Positions 32,501 through 44,500 of a stretch of 64,000 bases of DNA are shown here, piece after piece; positions within the stretch are counted from its first letter, which is position 1, and every line of letters begins with the position of its first letter. The notes beneath the pieces were generated by a model that was not told the origin of the DNA, searched no databases, and worked only from the letters and a program-made list of their open reading frames with translations. A program made the translations under genes and the position numbers. The stretch is taken from NCBI GenBank assembly GCA_030867875.1, contig JAOWCC010001501.1:15095524-15159523 (forward strand), written 5' to 3'. Origin of the DNA: Actinernus sp. WN-2022. Its lineage: Eukaryota > Cnidaria > Anthozoa > Actiniaria > Actinernidae.

Positions 32501-35500
32501 GAATATAATTATTTAAATGCACTTCACAAGGTTATTTTTGTGATACGTCAGACTGCTATTGTGGCACAATAATTATTAATGTGCTGCCGTGCAGTTTACA
32601 AACATGAGTGATTGTTAGTACCTCAGAATACCAGGCTGTTGTGTACTTGGGAGACAATCCCCTACTCTTTCTCGAAATAGCACAACAGGTTCTTTCACAT
32701 CCCCCTCATATAGTTTAGAAGAGGAAGGAGACAAGGCCAACAGCTTACACGTCCCTGCCGCCCGGCCCAAGGACACAGCCAGGATTCGAACCCCTGACCT
32801 TTCACACTCTAGACCATGCTCTACTAACTGAGCTAACCAGTAATTATAACCGGGCTAACTGGGGGGCCAAGCAGTAACCGGGCCAAGCAGTAACCGGGCC
32901 AACCAGTAACCGGGTCATGATCAATCAGTAACTTGGCCAACCAGTAACCGGGCCATGCCAATCAAACAACTTAAAGGGGCTGTCTCAGCTGTGCCAATTA
33001 TGAGGAGCATCCAATAGCCCATATATACTATATCCTTGAGTGTATGACTGGGTTAAGCTATTTTTAGCTTCATATTGGAATCAATGGCAAGCAAATGTTG
33101 TCCAATATTCCAAAAAAAGCTATGATAGGTGGCTCCAGACATCCATTTATAAGCCCACGGCAAGATGACTGAAGAGCCCTTGGCCCTGATTCCTACAAGT
33201 AAGACACAATGCTCTTTCCCAGTCAAAATGCCAGGCACAGACTCGGTTCTTTGAGAAAGTGCTGATTGAAGCTCTCATCAGACTTAATGATGTCCTCCAG
33301 CACTCTACAAATGGTGAAAAAGACTTTAAAAAGCTTTAAATTCTCTATATTCCTCCAAACAAACTTTCCCCCAGCTCCGTAGGAATCCATCAACTGCTTT
33401 AAAAATGGCCATCTAAAAACCTTGAGCCCCCAGTATTATAGGTCAGTTGAAAATTCCATGGTAACAGTGACTACAGTTTACTTAGGGGGGAGGGTTCTTT
33501 GTGGTCTAGAAATAGCTAAGAATTGGTTCCAAAAACTCAGGGCTGAAAGGGGTTAAGTTATGTAGCTAAAAATAGTTACTACTATTAAATGGTAATGATA
33601 CTAACAGTTATACTGATTAACCCTTTCACTCCTGGACGCATTTGGGCTCAATTGGTGAAATGCAGAGTGCTAACTCAACCCTCCCCCCTCAGTTCCAGTT
33701 TGGCTAGCCCTGGCTTAAGTTAAATACTGCTGACTTTTTAAACCAAGGGCTCAAACTTTCCCCATGATGCCATTCGGCAGAATTCTACAGACTCGGCGGC
33801 GGTGAGTATGGTTTCTTCTGTAGGGTTTCCAATGAAATGTGCTCTAATTTTGGAGAAAAATGCCACTGTCAGAGAGCTTGAAGACATCATTAAGTCTGAG
33901 GATGGCTGAAAAGTACTTGGTTTGCTTTTAGTAGGGCTTGTGAGGGGATTTCACAGGGTTTTTCCGTTGTGTTTGTGATTTCAGACACAGGAAAAAATTC
34001 TTCACTGAAAGCCTTGAAATCCTGCAGTTGGCATTCTTTTACCCCTGCTCAACCTATTTATAGGATGTGTTTTTGTCACTTTAAAGCAACGGCTTGAGTC
34101 CAAATCACCGCTCTTGGCTGTAGGGGTAAAAGACTTATAAAAAAAACCTACAGGAGTCCCAGAGTGGGGGTCCCCTTGTGAATTTTTTGTTGATTACCCA
34201 GCATGCAATTGGAGGTGGGAGCAGGAAAACATGGCAGAGAGAAGTGCAGCATTAAGAATGGCACACTTCACAGTCGCTAAGTGTATTTTGTGCAAACGAA
34301 CCTGCTGGTTGGAAAGATTAAACAAGGTACTGTAACGACTGAGTGGTTATTTTGTGTTTGCTTTTGATTTCAAGTGCAAATGGGAAGGTTTTTTTGAGCT
34401 GATTTTCAGCTCCTCAAAATTCGCAAAAATCGAAGAACGATCTCCAAAACAAATGCGTTTTTCTCCAAAGTGGGAGAGTCGAGCGATCCCTGTTATAGCT
34501 CTGACTTTGAAGTTATTCATCCCTTGAAATAATATCGCAACATCGTATTTCCACATGTCTAGGTTTGATGCAATATTTTTTCCCAGGTACATGCTTCATA
34601 TTGGCTGCTTTTGGCCGCTCTAGTAGTGAAAGGGTTAAATAAGTCTAGTCATACCAGTAGGTGTCTAGTTATAAAACTGATAAACAATTACACTACCTAA
34701 CCTGTTGGACAGAGCTAAATTGAATACACCTCATTCATAAGGGTGTGGTCTCTGTATTTTAACAGTTTAGCCACATGTTCAATGTATGAAAAACAACATC
34801 CTTCCCTTGCGAATGAGCATACCAACATTGGTGATTTTGTAGAATTTGCAATTGAGTGTTGCATCATAAAAGGCTGTAAAGTTACAAATACATCTGTATA
34901 AATTATACATACATCCACTATTATTTAAAGGGACAATGAAAATTAATTAGGTGTGGATTTGATGTTTCCAATATCTTGATTGGAACTCTTTAATAGAGGG
35001 TGCTGACTTAAAGGGCCAGTATAAGCCCAATTTTGTTATCATTAAAATCTATTCTCCATCAAATAAATAGTTGAACTGTAAAATATTTCTTGATTTGGGT
35101 GTTGCGTCTATGAGTTATAGAGGTTTCTATTTCCAATAAACCAATGATGTGATGTCATAGACCCTATGCATAAGTCCTGGTAACTAGCATGTCAACGAGG
35201 CCGGTAGGTCCTCTGGAATGTTGAAATAAATTGAAGCTCCTGGGGAGATTGCAAAATGCACTGAACAAATGTTCAGTGAAACAATGCTGTTAATTTGCTA
35301 TGCGCCTGGCTGGTTGTACTATAAAGAAAAATAAAGGATAAATGAGGACAGATTCGCAACATTTTTCAACTAAACAATCATGTTCAACACGTTTCACACC
35401 TCCTGCTAGTATTTCAACTTCAACATTCCAGAGGACCTACCGGCCTCTTTTTCGTGTTGTAACCGCGCAAGTTATGCATAGTGTGTATAGTAGTCCTCGT

Positions 35501-38500
35501 TTATTATACAAAATGTGCTGCCAGAGATTTAAAAAAATGTTCTAAACAAATATGTTATGTTTGAGCCTTATATCAGTGATTTTACCAAATATTTTGTAGA
35601 AATAAGAAATAGTTTCATTCACAAGGAGAAAGAAAATTTAATTACCTTTTTTTTGGTATACTATGAGTCACATCACACAATTAGCATATTGAAGATAGAA
35701 ACCTACGTGTATAACTCAAAATGCAACACTCAAATCAAGAAATATTTTACAGTTCGATTATTTACTTGATAGAGCATTGATTTTAATGTTTTTAGGCACT
35801 TTAACATGCTGAGGAAGTTGGTTTTAATGCTCCGGCTAAGAGTGATAGCACCGAATGGTAAGGAATGTAAAACGGTGTTAATTAATTCTATTCTTCCTTC
35901 TCATAAATTCATTGGTTGAAAGTACTCATAAATACAATAGAAGACTGTTGAAGTATAAATGCACTTTCATTAGATAACTTTAGTTTTGATCAAACAAACT
36001 ATATGGTTTGATTTCAATGAAAATCAACTGTGAGGAAAGTTCTCACATTAATTGTGATTCAAATGGTGTTTTCTTTAGGTTTTCACAGTACAAATGACCA
36101 ACAGCACATAGTTCCTTTATTTTCTGCTCGTAACTTTGACTGAGGACATCTCAGACAGCACTTGAAACGAATAATAAGTTGATCTTATTCGAAAGTCCTT
36201 TAAAAATGAGTAAGGACAGCGTTTTCCGTTGTGAATAACTCATCTCGTTCCAGAGATATTCAGGTTTTTGTAGTATGTAAATTAGATTAACTGTGACGTC
36301 ATGACCTTGACACAACCTGGAGACAGATCACAAAATAAAGAAAATCTCTGAAAATAGTGACTAAAAATAATTGATACTTTACACATGTATGGTGCTAAGG
36401 AAAATACACATCATTGTGCAAATCATGACGTTGCCATGGAAACGCTCTTGTCCGCAGGCCACTTTCATGATAAAAATAAATTCCTTGATTTCTCCTTCGT
36501 AATGTACAATTTACTGCTGTTGGCGCATCAGACAATTACAAACAATGTAGGCCTTGTATATCAGAGGTTTAAATAAAATTGTTTTGTAGAACAGAGTGAT
36601 GAATTACAATCAGATAATATTTTATGTTCAATGTCAAATGAGCCTGGGGCCAAGAGTGTTTCCATGGCAGCATCATGATTTGCACATTGATGTGCATTTT
36701 CCTTAGCACCATACATGTGCAAAGTATCAATTATTTTTAGCCACTGTTTTCAGAGATATTCTTTATTTTGTGATTTGTCTCCAGGTTGTGTCAAGGTCAT
36801 GACGTCACAGGTAATCTAATTTACATATTACAAAAAACCTGAATATCTCTGTAACGAGATGAGATATTCACAAACGGAAAACGCCATCCTTACTCATTTC
36901 GAAAGGACTTTCAAATAAGATCAACTTAATTTTCGTTTCATATAAATTACACTTTAAGACACATTCAAGCAAAACCGTCCTAGAGGACATTCCCAGGTTG
37001 AGGATCTTGTCAAGATCTTGCCAAGAACTTGGCATGATCTTGCCAAGATCTTGCCATGATCCTGCCAAGATCCTGCCAAGATCTTCTCTAAAAACTTGCA
37101 AGATCTTGCACAAGATCTTGCAGGATCCTGCAGGATCTTGTGCAAGATCTTGCCGGATCTTGGCAAGATCTTGATGGATCCTGGCAAGATCTTGGACAAT
37201 ATTACAGGATCCTGTAAGATCTTGTCATGATCTTGGCAAGATAATCCAAGATCATGGAGGATATTTAACACTATCCTGCAAGAACTTGCCAAGTTCTTGG
37301 ATAATCTTGCCAAGAACTTGCCAAGATCTTGGATGATCTTGCCAAGATCTTGGATGATCTTGCCAAGATCTTGGATGATCTTGCCAAGAGCTTGCCAAGA
37401 TCTTGGATGATCTTGCCAAGATCTTGGATGATCTTGCCAAGAGCTTGCCAAGATCTTGGATGATCTTGCCAAGATCTTGGCAAGATTATCCAAGATCTTG
37501 CCAAGATAACCCAAATCCTGGCAAGATTACGGAGAATATTACAGGATCCTGTAAGATCTTGGCGAGATCATGGAGGATATTACAGTTCCAAATTCTTCCA
37601 TTGATCAGATGTCACTTAATACTCTGTTCTTGCATGGACCCCTTTTTTGTTGTACATAAACAACAACCATTGCATTCACTCTTCATGTTTTATTAACAAA
37701 CTGTCAATAGTATTACAGCTCAACGCTCATGTAGTTCTCACATAAGGGATTTCATAACTGTCCCATCTTACAAAATAATGACACTCAGCTATGTTATTAT
37801 AAGAACAATATTCTTATGGTATTTTTGTAGCCTGCAAAACAGGCCCTCATTGTTATTTCAATGCAATTAAAGGAAGTGATAAAATAATTTGGCCACACGA
37901 AAATGGAATAAGAAGACTGGCACGAGAGAGGAGAATGAGGGCCTGCAGCCATTCCTTATACATGTACATTTCAGATTCTGAACGGGAAATACTGATTGGT
38001 CAATTAGTTGTCTTGTGTCACGAAATGTCACACATTCCTCCTGCAAACTGACTGAAATGGCGGTGACAAGAGAGTAGTGACAGAGTGGTTGAGCATTAAT
38101 TCAGGAAAGTATTTAGAAGACCAAAGCAGGCAGTGAATAGTCTACATTTGTACTTTCTAGGCAATGTTTTGGCAGTTTTACCAACAGGTAAAAGTCTTTT
38201 TGCCGTGGAAATCGAGTCAGACAGAACAAGCGCTTTGGCAGTTGTCATTTTCCTATTTGCAAAGCATTGTGAAGGATATCAGTTATAAATAATTGAAACT
38301 AAATACATGGGACTAAAAGCCATCTCCCTCTGCAATGTAGACATAGAACTGATGGATATTATGGAGATCCCTAAAGTAAATTTTGCTTCTGCTGAGGCTG
38401 TTCGAGTGAAAGATTCAGTCAGGGTCGAGTACATGAACTGATGAAGGACTAACTGCATGAGCAGGGATTTACTGTAACAATATGCTACTGTGAGGGTTCG

Positions 38501-41500
38501 AGTCTGACTACCGGTAGTTATCCTTGTATTCTTATAATTACATGATAAAACTGATATTGTCCTTAGCACAAAGGGTGATACATTAGGTTTCTCAAGTGCA
38601 ATTTCTCTGTGGAATTACAGAGTCAGGCATGTAACTTTACTTAAATTACACACATGTATGTAGTCCAATGATATTTTGCTATTAGTTATGGTATTTATAA
38701 ATACATGTAGTGTGCACAGCCTATATAATCACCATGTGCACTCCTCAGCCAATCAGCATCTTGATTTTCCAAATGCACTTAAAAAATAAATGTAATTCAG
38801 CTGTGACTGCATGCAGGGCTTGAAATTAAAATAAAGTACTTGTTGCAATGTTCGACTATAGCTATATGTACTGGAAATTTGTCACAATTTAGTTTTTTTT
38901 CTAACCAGCAAAAAAGGTTGACTGCGATTGCGACTGCTGAAGATATTTTAGTTGCAAAAAACAGTATTTTGGTCGCATTTGCAACCAATATCAGTTGCAA
39001 TTTCAAGCCCTGACACGTATGCTATATTACTCTTATACATGTACACCTGTTTCATAAAAGGTTATCCCATACAATTAAGCGACAAACAACAAGGGATGAG
39101 CTACATACCCGGACCGAAATGGATTATGGTTGTTGCTAAAAGCCTGGTGAATTCGTTTGTTTTTGGAGTCAATGGATTTAAGAAGAATATAAATGGTTTC
39201 CTTTGAATGGATTTTCGAATTGCACTGTATTCCATCACACATAGCTGCCGCCAGTTGTAATGGCAATCCTTTGTCGCTTGTTGCTCGTCTGTGACATTTG
39301 AAATAGGTGTACATGTATGTAAATGCCCACATTGCAGTACAGAATATATGTGGAAAAGTAGTAAAGGTTAAAGGTAAAAATATAGCTTAGGGACTGGCAA
39401 TAAACAACAGATATCAATAATGAGTCAATGCATGTTCCTTACCATTCTAACTTTTAGTTTAATTATTAAACTTCTAAAGTACAGTCTACAGAGAATGTCC
39501 AGACTGATTGTCATTTCACTCACTAGCAAACTGGTATATAGTTGACTTTTCCAGTGTGAGCTTTCTTTGAGAGTCAAGATTTGAAAAACTTCTGATCTGC
39601 AACTAGAAGGCCTGGAAAATATAAATATAATCAATAAAATTAGAATTACAAGTTCACTAGATAAAGGATGTTACATGTCCGGTGTGGCGTGACGAATCCG
39701 GCGTGACAACCGGAAATTAATTACAACAGGAATTCCTTGTGCTTCAAAATCTTACTCAATAAATTCACCAATAAATTGGTGTGGGTTTTTTAAAGTATGA
39801 ATTGTTACTCAATGCCTTGATCGCTGATTTAAACACATTGATCGATGGTCGTCTTCAAAGCTTAGATTTTTGAAGTTAAATGAGCTAATCTATTACGAGA
39901 CATCTCACTACGATCGACGCACATGTTTGCATGCAACGATCAACACAATAATTCAAATATGTTCTCCATACTTAGATCTATACTAGCAGAGTTCACATTA
40001 ATTCTTCAATTCATAGCCCAAAATATGCACTTAAAACTCTACAGATTGAGAAGTCCTCACTGCAAGTCATCAACTAAACTAGTTCAATTTATAATTAAGA
40101 GAGTTCACTCATGGTCCGGAACGAAACCGTAAATCATAACATGGGGACCTAATTACATGTAAATACATGTTAGAGAAGCTTTTTAATACCACATTTTCAT
40201 ACAATTTAACGAGTTTCTTGAAATATATTCGAGAACATACTTAAAAGTGCACAATAATGACATATATTAGCTACTAGAAAAACCTTAAACTTTTTCAGTT
40301 ATTGTTTTTCGTGTATGCATAACTGTCAGTGTCACAGATGACAGAACTTTCAGTTTCATTTACATGTAATGAATTATACTTAAAGTAGAAAATTCTGCCC
40401 ACCTTTTGCACAGATTTCACCAGGTTTTCATCTCATCTAGAACTGATATGCCATGATATTACCTCGCAGTTGCAGCAGTTATTATAACCTTCTCTTTCGT
40501 GAGACTGCAGAGACTGTGAAACGAACAAGTCTCACCTCATCTTGGCCTAATTTGAATCTTCAGCCAATCCCTGGAGGCCTGACAACTCCTTCAGCCAATC
40601 AGGTGCAAGCTATTACGCAATATGGATCAACTTGGTTCTAGTCTTCACTCGGTTAAAGTGAAAACATGGCGGAGAGTTTAGCAAGGGTAAAGTTTAAGTT
40701 CTGTTCGAATTTCGTAACAAAAACACACATTTTCAAAGGGTTTGCCAAATGCTTTGCTTCATTGAACACTTGGGAAGGTAAAATTGGTGAGTAATAGTCA
40801 AAATAACCAGGAGAATGTCGTGATTTTGAGCTTTTTCCTGTAGCTTCAGTAACTCAGGTTCGTATATTTAAACACAGCACATACTGTCATACATTATGAA
40901 AACAAGCTAAATACAATAATAAATTACACATTAAGTTTTAAAATTTCTCATGAAAACGATCTTTATTACCTGTAATGTTAGACCAATAAAGTGTTTAGAA
41001 TTTATGTGAGTCCATGATCTTAGTAAATTGGTAGCAAATTATTAAAGTCTACGTATAAACTCTGTGTGTACTAAATAGTGCAAAGTAGCTAGGACTTTGT
41101 TAAGAAATGTTTCATGGATAATATTTTAAGATTCCAATTGATAAACCTTGCACAAATCTTGAAAACGATCTTTATTACCTGTAATGTTAGACCAGCTTTC
41201 CAATAAAGTGTTTAGAATTTATGTGAGTCCATGATCTTAGTAAATTGGTAGCAAATTATTCAAGTCTACGTATAAACTCTGTGTGTACTAAATAGTGCAA
41301 AGTAGCTAGGACTAAACACTTTATTTTCTATCGTTAAGTACTATTTGTTAAGAAATGTTTCATGGATAATATTTTAAGATTCCAATTGATAAACCTTGCA
41401 CAAATCTTTCAAAATCTTGCAAATATCTTGACTAGAATTTATCTTATATATTTATATTCTTGCCAAGATCTTGGTAAGATCTTGATTAATCTTGTCAAGA

Positions 41501-43406
41501 CCTTGGCAAGGTCTTCGCAAGATATTGGCAAGGTCTTCGCAAGATTTATCAAGAATCTTAAGATAAGATCTTGCCAAGATCTTGGCAAGAATCTTAATGC
41601 AAGATCTTGCTAAAATCTTACCAAAATCATGGCAAGATTCTGCTAAAACCTTGGCAAGATCTTGACAATATCTTATCTTAAGATTCTTGATGAATATTGC
41701 CAAGATCTTGCCAAGACCTTGGCAAGATCTTGACAAGATCTTATCTTAAGATTCTTGCAAAGATCTTGCAAAGACCTTGCCAAGATCTTACCATGATCTT
41801 GCCAAGATCTTGCCAAGATCTTATCTTAAGATTCTTGATGAATCTTGCAAAGATCCTGCCATGATCTTGCCAAGATCTTGGCTAGATCTTGGCAAGATTC
41901 AGCCGAAATAAGATCTTGCCAAGATCTTACAGGATCTTGTAAGATCTTACAAGATCTTGGCAAGATGCTCAACCTGGGTTAACTCATTGCTGCAGTCTTT
42001 TCCTATACATGTAGTTCTTACACAAATCAGTACTTAAATAATATGATCATGTTTCCTTTGGTGAAAACCTGTCTCCAATTTAAGATAACAATTTGAAATG
42101 TACCACTCGTATTCCTCATCATATATAATAATTAAGTTTTAACCACAAATTAGCATTCAACAAGTTAAAGATTGGAATTTGTCTATTTTGTTGATGGTTT
42201 GGTATTATTCATTTATGTTCCATATTTATATATATTAGGTACAATATTAATACGTAGGTTTTTTTTGGAATTGTATACTATTATACGAAGAGTATTTCCA
42301 TCGAGGAACTATCGTCTGATAGTGCCCATGGAAATTTGATGTTCTTAAAACAAATTATTCTAGGTTGAAGAACATCAAATTTCCAAGGGAAACTATCAGC
42401 CAATAGTTCCGAGACACATGCTCTATTTTTCAGTATTGTTTATCACAAAATTGTCATCCGTGGGATGCAAACTATCATGTGACATGACTGGTTTTAGGCA
42501 ATGGGGGTGCGGCAAAATTTTGTGCTGATCTAACTATAACTAAACTGTCAATAGACCCCTTGCCCTAACATGACAGAGTTCATTGTTGCGTGTTGTTGGT
42601 CCCCACCATGGGATACACCTTCATTGTTTCACTTGTTCTTTTATCCAATTACCTCACTTTGATCAGCCCCCACGGTTGTTTCAGGTCTCGTTAGAAATTC
42701 AGAATTGTACCTTCTGGGGGAACTTAACATAACCACAGTGACATATCATGTACTTGTGCAAGAACTCTATAAATAATATTGTCCTATAGCTATAGGGTTA
42801 GATCAATACAACAATAATTTAGCAAGACAGTTAATTCAGTGCTTTTTGGAAAAATCTCAAATGGAAGGAAATTAACAGAAAGTAGGCTGTTATTTCAACG
42901 CAAAGAAAGTGATAAAATATTTTTGGGGGGAAATGGAATCGCTCCGCTTGCATAGGAACGAACTCGTACATTTTGGGTCTCTCCTCAAAGTACCTGTTCT
43001 GCAGGCTAAACGGAAAGCAGACTGTCAGGTCAGCGTCCTGCAATGTTGAAAATCTATCAGACATTTTTGTGAAATGATCGGTTAAAGTTCACTGTCCGAC
43101 TACAATCTGAATGCATGAATGTGAATATTAAATCAGACTTTTCATCCACAGGGTATTGGGGACAGTGGTCAGGGATTTGCCAACTTTATGCTCTTCTGTT
43201 TCTTCACCCAAAAATTCCAAAACAAATTGAAGAAGTCATTTTCAAAGATCTGTACATGTTTGGCAAGAAATACAACATCTGTGGAACAAGAAACAAGTAA
43301 CACCAACAAGGCTGTTCATGATGTCAATGAGAAAACCATTAATGAGACATCACCTCTGTTAAACAGTATGGAGCATCATCCTCCAAATGTTATTAGAAAT
43401 ATTTAG
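29524..43406 (+). CDS. GPR157: GPR157-like seven-transmembrane receptor (three exons)
   Basis: Exons 29524-30237, 32251-32430 and 43152-43406; both introns are phase 0 with GT/AG borders. They join to a 382-residue protein. The seven hydrophobic helices are: ISSVLSMLGAMTIIITYIAW; LVYISIADFFTAYGNMMSV; SMWSFFWTVFLAMYLYISIA; VFHVFGWFVPLGITIAAAVV; IASYFLIMVIYLVLKW; a TM6 opened by ADRKLTFIPVLFIILRIWGT; and TM7 GIGDSGQGFANFMLFCFF. The GWCWI segment before TM5 and the ADRKLTFIP and GIGDSGQGF blocks point to GPR157, an orphan receptor that in vertebrates signals through Gq. The tail is Ser/Thr/Asn-rich. A possible TATA-like TTTTATAAG lies about 50 bp upstream, just past the end of a MITE. Intron 2 (10.7 kb) holds SINEs, a piggyBac-like MITE and two palindromic arrays. 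Confidence 0.88.
30255..30317. repeat. Perfect 20-bp inverted repeat next to a splice donor
   Basis: GCCAATCAGGATTAATGCTT at 30255-30274 is repeated as its exact reverse complement ending at 30317. The loop is 23 bp. The hairpin starts 17 bp inside intron 1 of the GPR157-like gene. Confidence 0.85.
31665..31725. repeat. Perfect 23-bp inverted repeat
   Basis: The arm starting GTGAATAGTGGTGGATATTT and its reverse complement flank a 15-bp spacer that itself has a short CACTTCGG match to CCGAAGTG just outside. It lies in intron 1 of the GPR157-like gene, next to a second hairpin at 31742-31883. The same words recur to about 32210, so all may belong to one element. Confidence 0.8.
31742..31883. 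repeat. Inverted-repeat element with AATTGAAGGGGTCCGTGC ends
   Basis: 142 bp; arms of about 50 bp run from AATTGAAGGGGTCCGTGCAA inward through AAGTGACTTTTGATCAA-type sequence and back. A similar right end (GTTCTTGCATGGACCCC) occurs alone near 37620. Confidence 0.7.
32577..32843 (-). mobile_element. tRNA-derived SINE, family B, copy 2
   Basis: Minus-strand copy with A box GGTTAGCTCAGTTAGTAGAG and B box GGTTCGAATCC. The body shares the rc of GACAATCCCCTACTCTTTCTCG with the 3783 copy. The 3' part is truncated or diverged. It lies in the GPR157-like intron 2, antisense to the gene. Confidence 0.78.
32850..32965. repeat. About 16-bp tandem repeat (CAGTAACCGGGCCAA)
   Basis: Five to six loose copies of CAGTAACCGGGCCAAC/G directly abut the head of the SINE at 32577-32843, whose own start reads ACTGGTTAGCTCAG on the minus strand. 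The array may have grown from the SINE end. Confidence 0.7.
33621..34634. mobile_element. piggyBac-like MITE, TTAA-flanked
   Basis: 1014 bp. The left end CCCTTTCACTCCTG and right end, read inward, CCCTTTCACTACTAGAG are inverted repeats. TTAA flanks both sides (33617-33620 and 34635-34638). TTAA plus a CCC start fits piggyBac. No transposase is seen. Confidence 0.75.
35012..35800. mobile_element. TTAA-flanked non-autonomous element with long inverted arms
   Basis: 789 bp between TTAA copies (35008-35011 and 35801-35804). Ends AGGGCC and, inverted, AGTGCC are followed by long arms sharing GAACTGTAAAATATTTCTTG and AGGTTTCTAT. A second inner pair, GGCCGGTAGGTCCTCTGGAA and its complement, flanks the centre. 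It could be Kolobok- or piggyBac-type. Confidence 0.6.
36163..36940. mobile_element. Foldback-like element with arms of about 295 bp
   Basis: TGAAACGA at 36163 and TCGTTTCA ending at 36940 are the outer ends of long inverted arms (about 85-90% by eye) that both contain ATGACGTCA-like and AGGTTGTGTCAAGGTCATGA words. The unique centre is about 190 bp. In GPR157-like intron 2. Confidence 0.72.
36990..37575. repeat. Palindromic AAGATCTTG-type array, left
   Basis: After CCCAGGTTGAGGATCTTG comes about 580 bp made almost wholly of 10-12-bp units such as GCCAAGATCTTG, GATGATCTTGCC and AGGATCCTG. The unit GCAAGATCTTGC is its own reverse complement, so the whole block can fold. Open frames across it (e.g. 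minus 36954-37514) are repeat artefacts. Its partner array at 41395-41975 carries the same CCCAGGTTGAG border in the opposite orientation. Confidence 0.85.
37842..37960. repeat. Inverted repeat with GAATGAGGGCCTGCAG-type ends
   Basis: Left GCCTGCAAAACAGGCCCTCATT and right AATGAGGGCCTGCAGCC pair imperfectly around a GTGATAAAATAATTTGG core. A related core (AAAGTGATAAAATATTTTTGG) occurs at about 42905-42930 in another element. Confidence 0.5.
40955..41409. repeat. Tandem duplication of about 205-250 bp
   Basis: The sequence from GAAAACGATCTTTATTACCT to TTGCACAAATCTT occurs twice in a row. The second copy has two insertions (GCTTTCCAA, and about 35 bp near 41315). It lies directly before the 41395 palindromic array. 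Confidence 0.85.
41395..41975. repeat. Palindromic AAGATCTTG-type array, right
   Basis: About 570 bp of units such as CTTGCCAAGATCTTGG and ATCTTAAGATTCTTG. It ends GATGCTCAACCTGGG, the reverse complement of the start of the 36990 array. The two arrays are thus oriented head to head across 3.8 kb of intron. Confidence 0.82.
42305..42410. repeat. Inverted repeat, arms about 43 bp
   Basis: GGAACTATCGTCTGATAGT...GGAAATTTGATGTTCTT pairs with its near-complement AAGAACATCAAATTTCC...CCAATAGTTCC across about 20 bp. Probably a small MITE. Confidence 0.75.
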
Positions 43407-43443
43407 CAACAAAACCACATAAATTAAAACTCAGTTTAGTTCA

Positions 43444-43672
43444 GGGTGTGTTTGTTTGGGAGATATTCTGGAATAAGAATAAGAGATATAGAATAAGAGG
43501 AATAGAATAAAAGATATTCTGGAATAAGAATATTCTGGAATAAGAATAATATGTGTAAGCGTTCGTTGGGGAGCTACATGTACATGTATTCTTATTCTGG
43601 TATACTTGGAATGCATTCTGTGTATTCTGCACCTGGAATGAGTATTGCAGAATATCCCAAACAAACACACCC
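43444..43672. mobile_element. MITE with GGGTGTGTTTGTTTGGGA ends
   Basis: 229 bp. The left end GGGTGTGTTTGTTTGGGA matches the right end read inward with no mismatch. Flanks are TCA and TAA, near the TWA expected for Harbinger. The inside is built from GGAATAAGAATA repeats. It lies just past the GPR157-like stop codon, so it may fall in the 3' UTR. Confidence 0.7.
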
Positions 43673-43679
43673 TAAGTTA

Positions 43680-43835
43680 AATAAGTAAGTGACTTTATTT
43701 ACTGTCGGTAAGTCTCAATGCATTTAGCTTGGCAGCTAACTGGGGACACTAGTCCTACGATTTTATGTCCTTATCCGAGAAGACGTCAAGGTCTAACCAT
43801 TTAGTGTATTATGTACAGGAAGCCAAAATTTGTAA
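43680..43835 (-). mobile_element. SINE family A, copy 4 (headless)
   Basis: It keeps the family body (rc of TATGTCCTTATCCGAGAAGACG) and the 3' end (rc of AAGTGACTTTATTTA), but the tRNA-like head is missing, as in 5'-truncated copies. Confidence 0.65.
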
Positions 43836-44386
43836 ACAGCACAAGTTTTAGGTACTGTTCATATAATTATCTTTAAAACTGAATTTTTTAAATCTGAACA
43901 TTTAACAGCGTTTAGATGGCTGGCTAGCACGCCATTAATTATGTTTTGATTGACAAAAACTAAAAAGATCATGTGATCATGTCTGCAAAGGGCCTATTGT
44001 ACACTATTAATATTTATGAAAAATTTTCCTGTCCATAACATTTTTGGATTTTCTACATTGTTGTCATCTTGGATCTTACAAAATATCACACTGTTAATTT
44101 CTCCTATTGTTACACAACAAAATAACTATTGTTTTCTGTCATAAAATCCAAGATGGCAGCACACACTTCTATATATGATTGTGAGTATGTTATTTGGCAT
44201 TTATATTCACATAGAGGAACTGCATCGTACGAGTGCGTTTGCAAAATCAGATGCTGATTGGCTGAGAGGAGTAGTGATTCAGAGTGGAATCACCACTGTA
44301 CTCTGGCTGCACACACTATTTATAACTTGGCAAAATATCAACAAAAGTACTAAATCATTGAGTATTCATCAGACAAGGTGATTCAA

Positions 44387-44500
44387 GGAAAATCACATGC
44401 CTGACTCGGTAATTCCACGTTACGTATTGCACTCAAAAAACAATTTTGGTTTTCTTGTGCAATTTAACATGGAATTACCTCGTCATGCATGTGATTTTCC
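44387..44500. repeat. Inverted repeat with GGAAAATCACATGC arms
   Basis: GGAAAATCACATGCCTGACT at 44387 pairs with its near-complement ending TGATTTTCC at 44500, including GGTAATTCCA/TGGAATTACC. Confidence 0.75.

Noticed and set aside
36990..37575. A CRISPR-like or coding array, since regular short repeats give several long open frames (up to 186 codons)
   Set aside because: There are no unique spacers; the units are degenerate palindromes without fixed spacing, and the frames are open only because the repeat lacks stops. The genome is eukaryotic.
39075..39634. A possible two-exon minus-strand gene inside the GPR157-like intron (39438-39611 bounded by AG and GT; a further open stretch at about 39090-39290 with YNWRQLCVMEYSAIRKSIQ)
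   Set aside because: Neither segment shows a family I know, the phases do not obviously join, and the second segment lacks a donor. RNA-seq could revive it.
40664..40687. A short first exon ATGGCGGAGAGTTTAGCAAG with a GTAAAG donor
   Set aside because: Tempting as the start of a nested gene, but no following exon was found; a similar ATGGCAGAGAG phrase occurs inside the piggyBac-like MITE.
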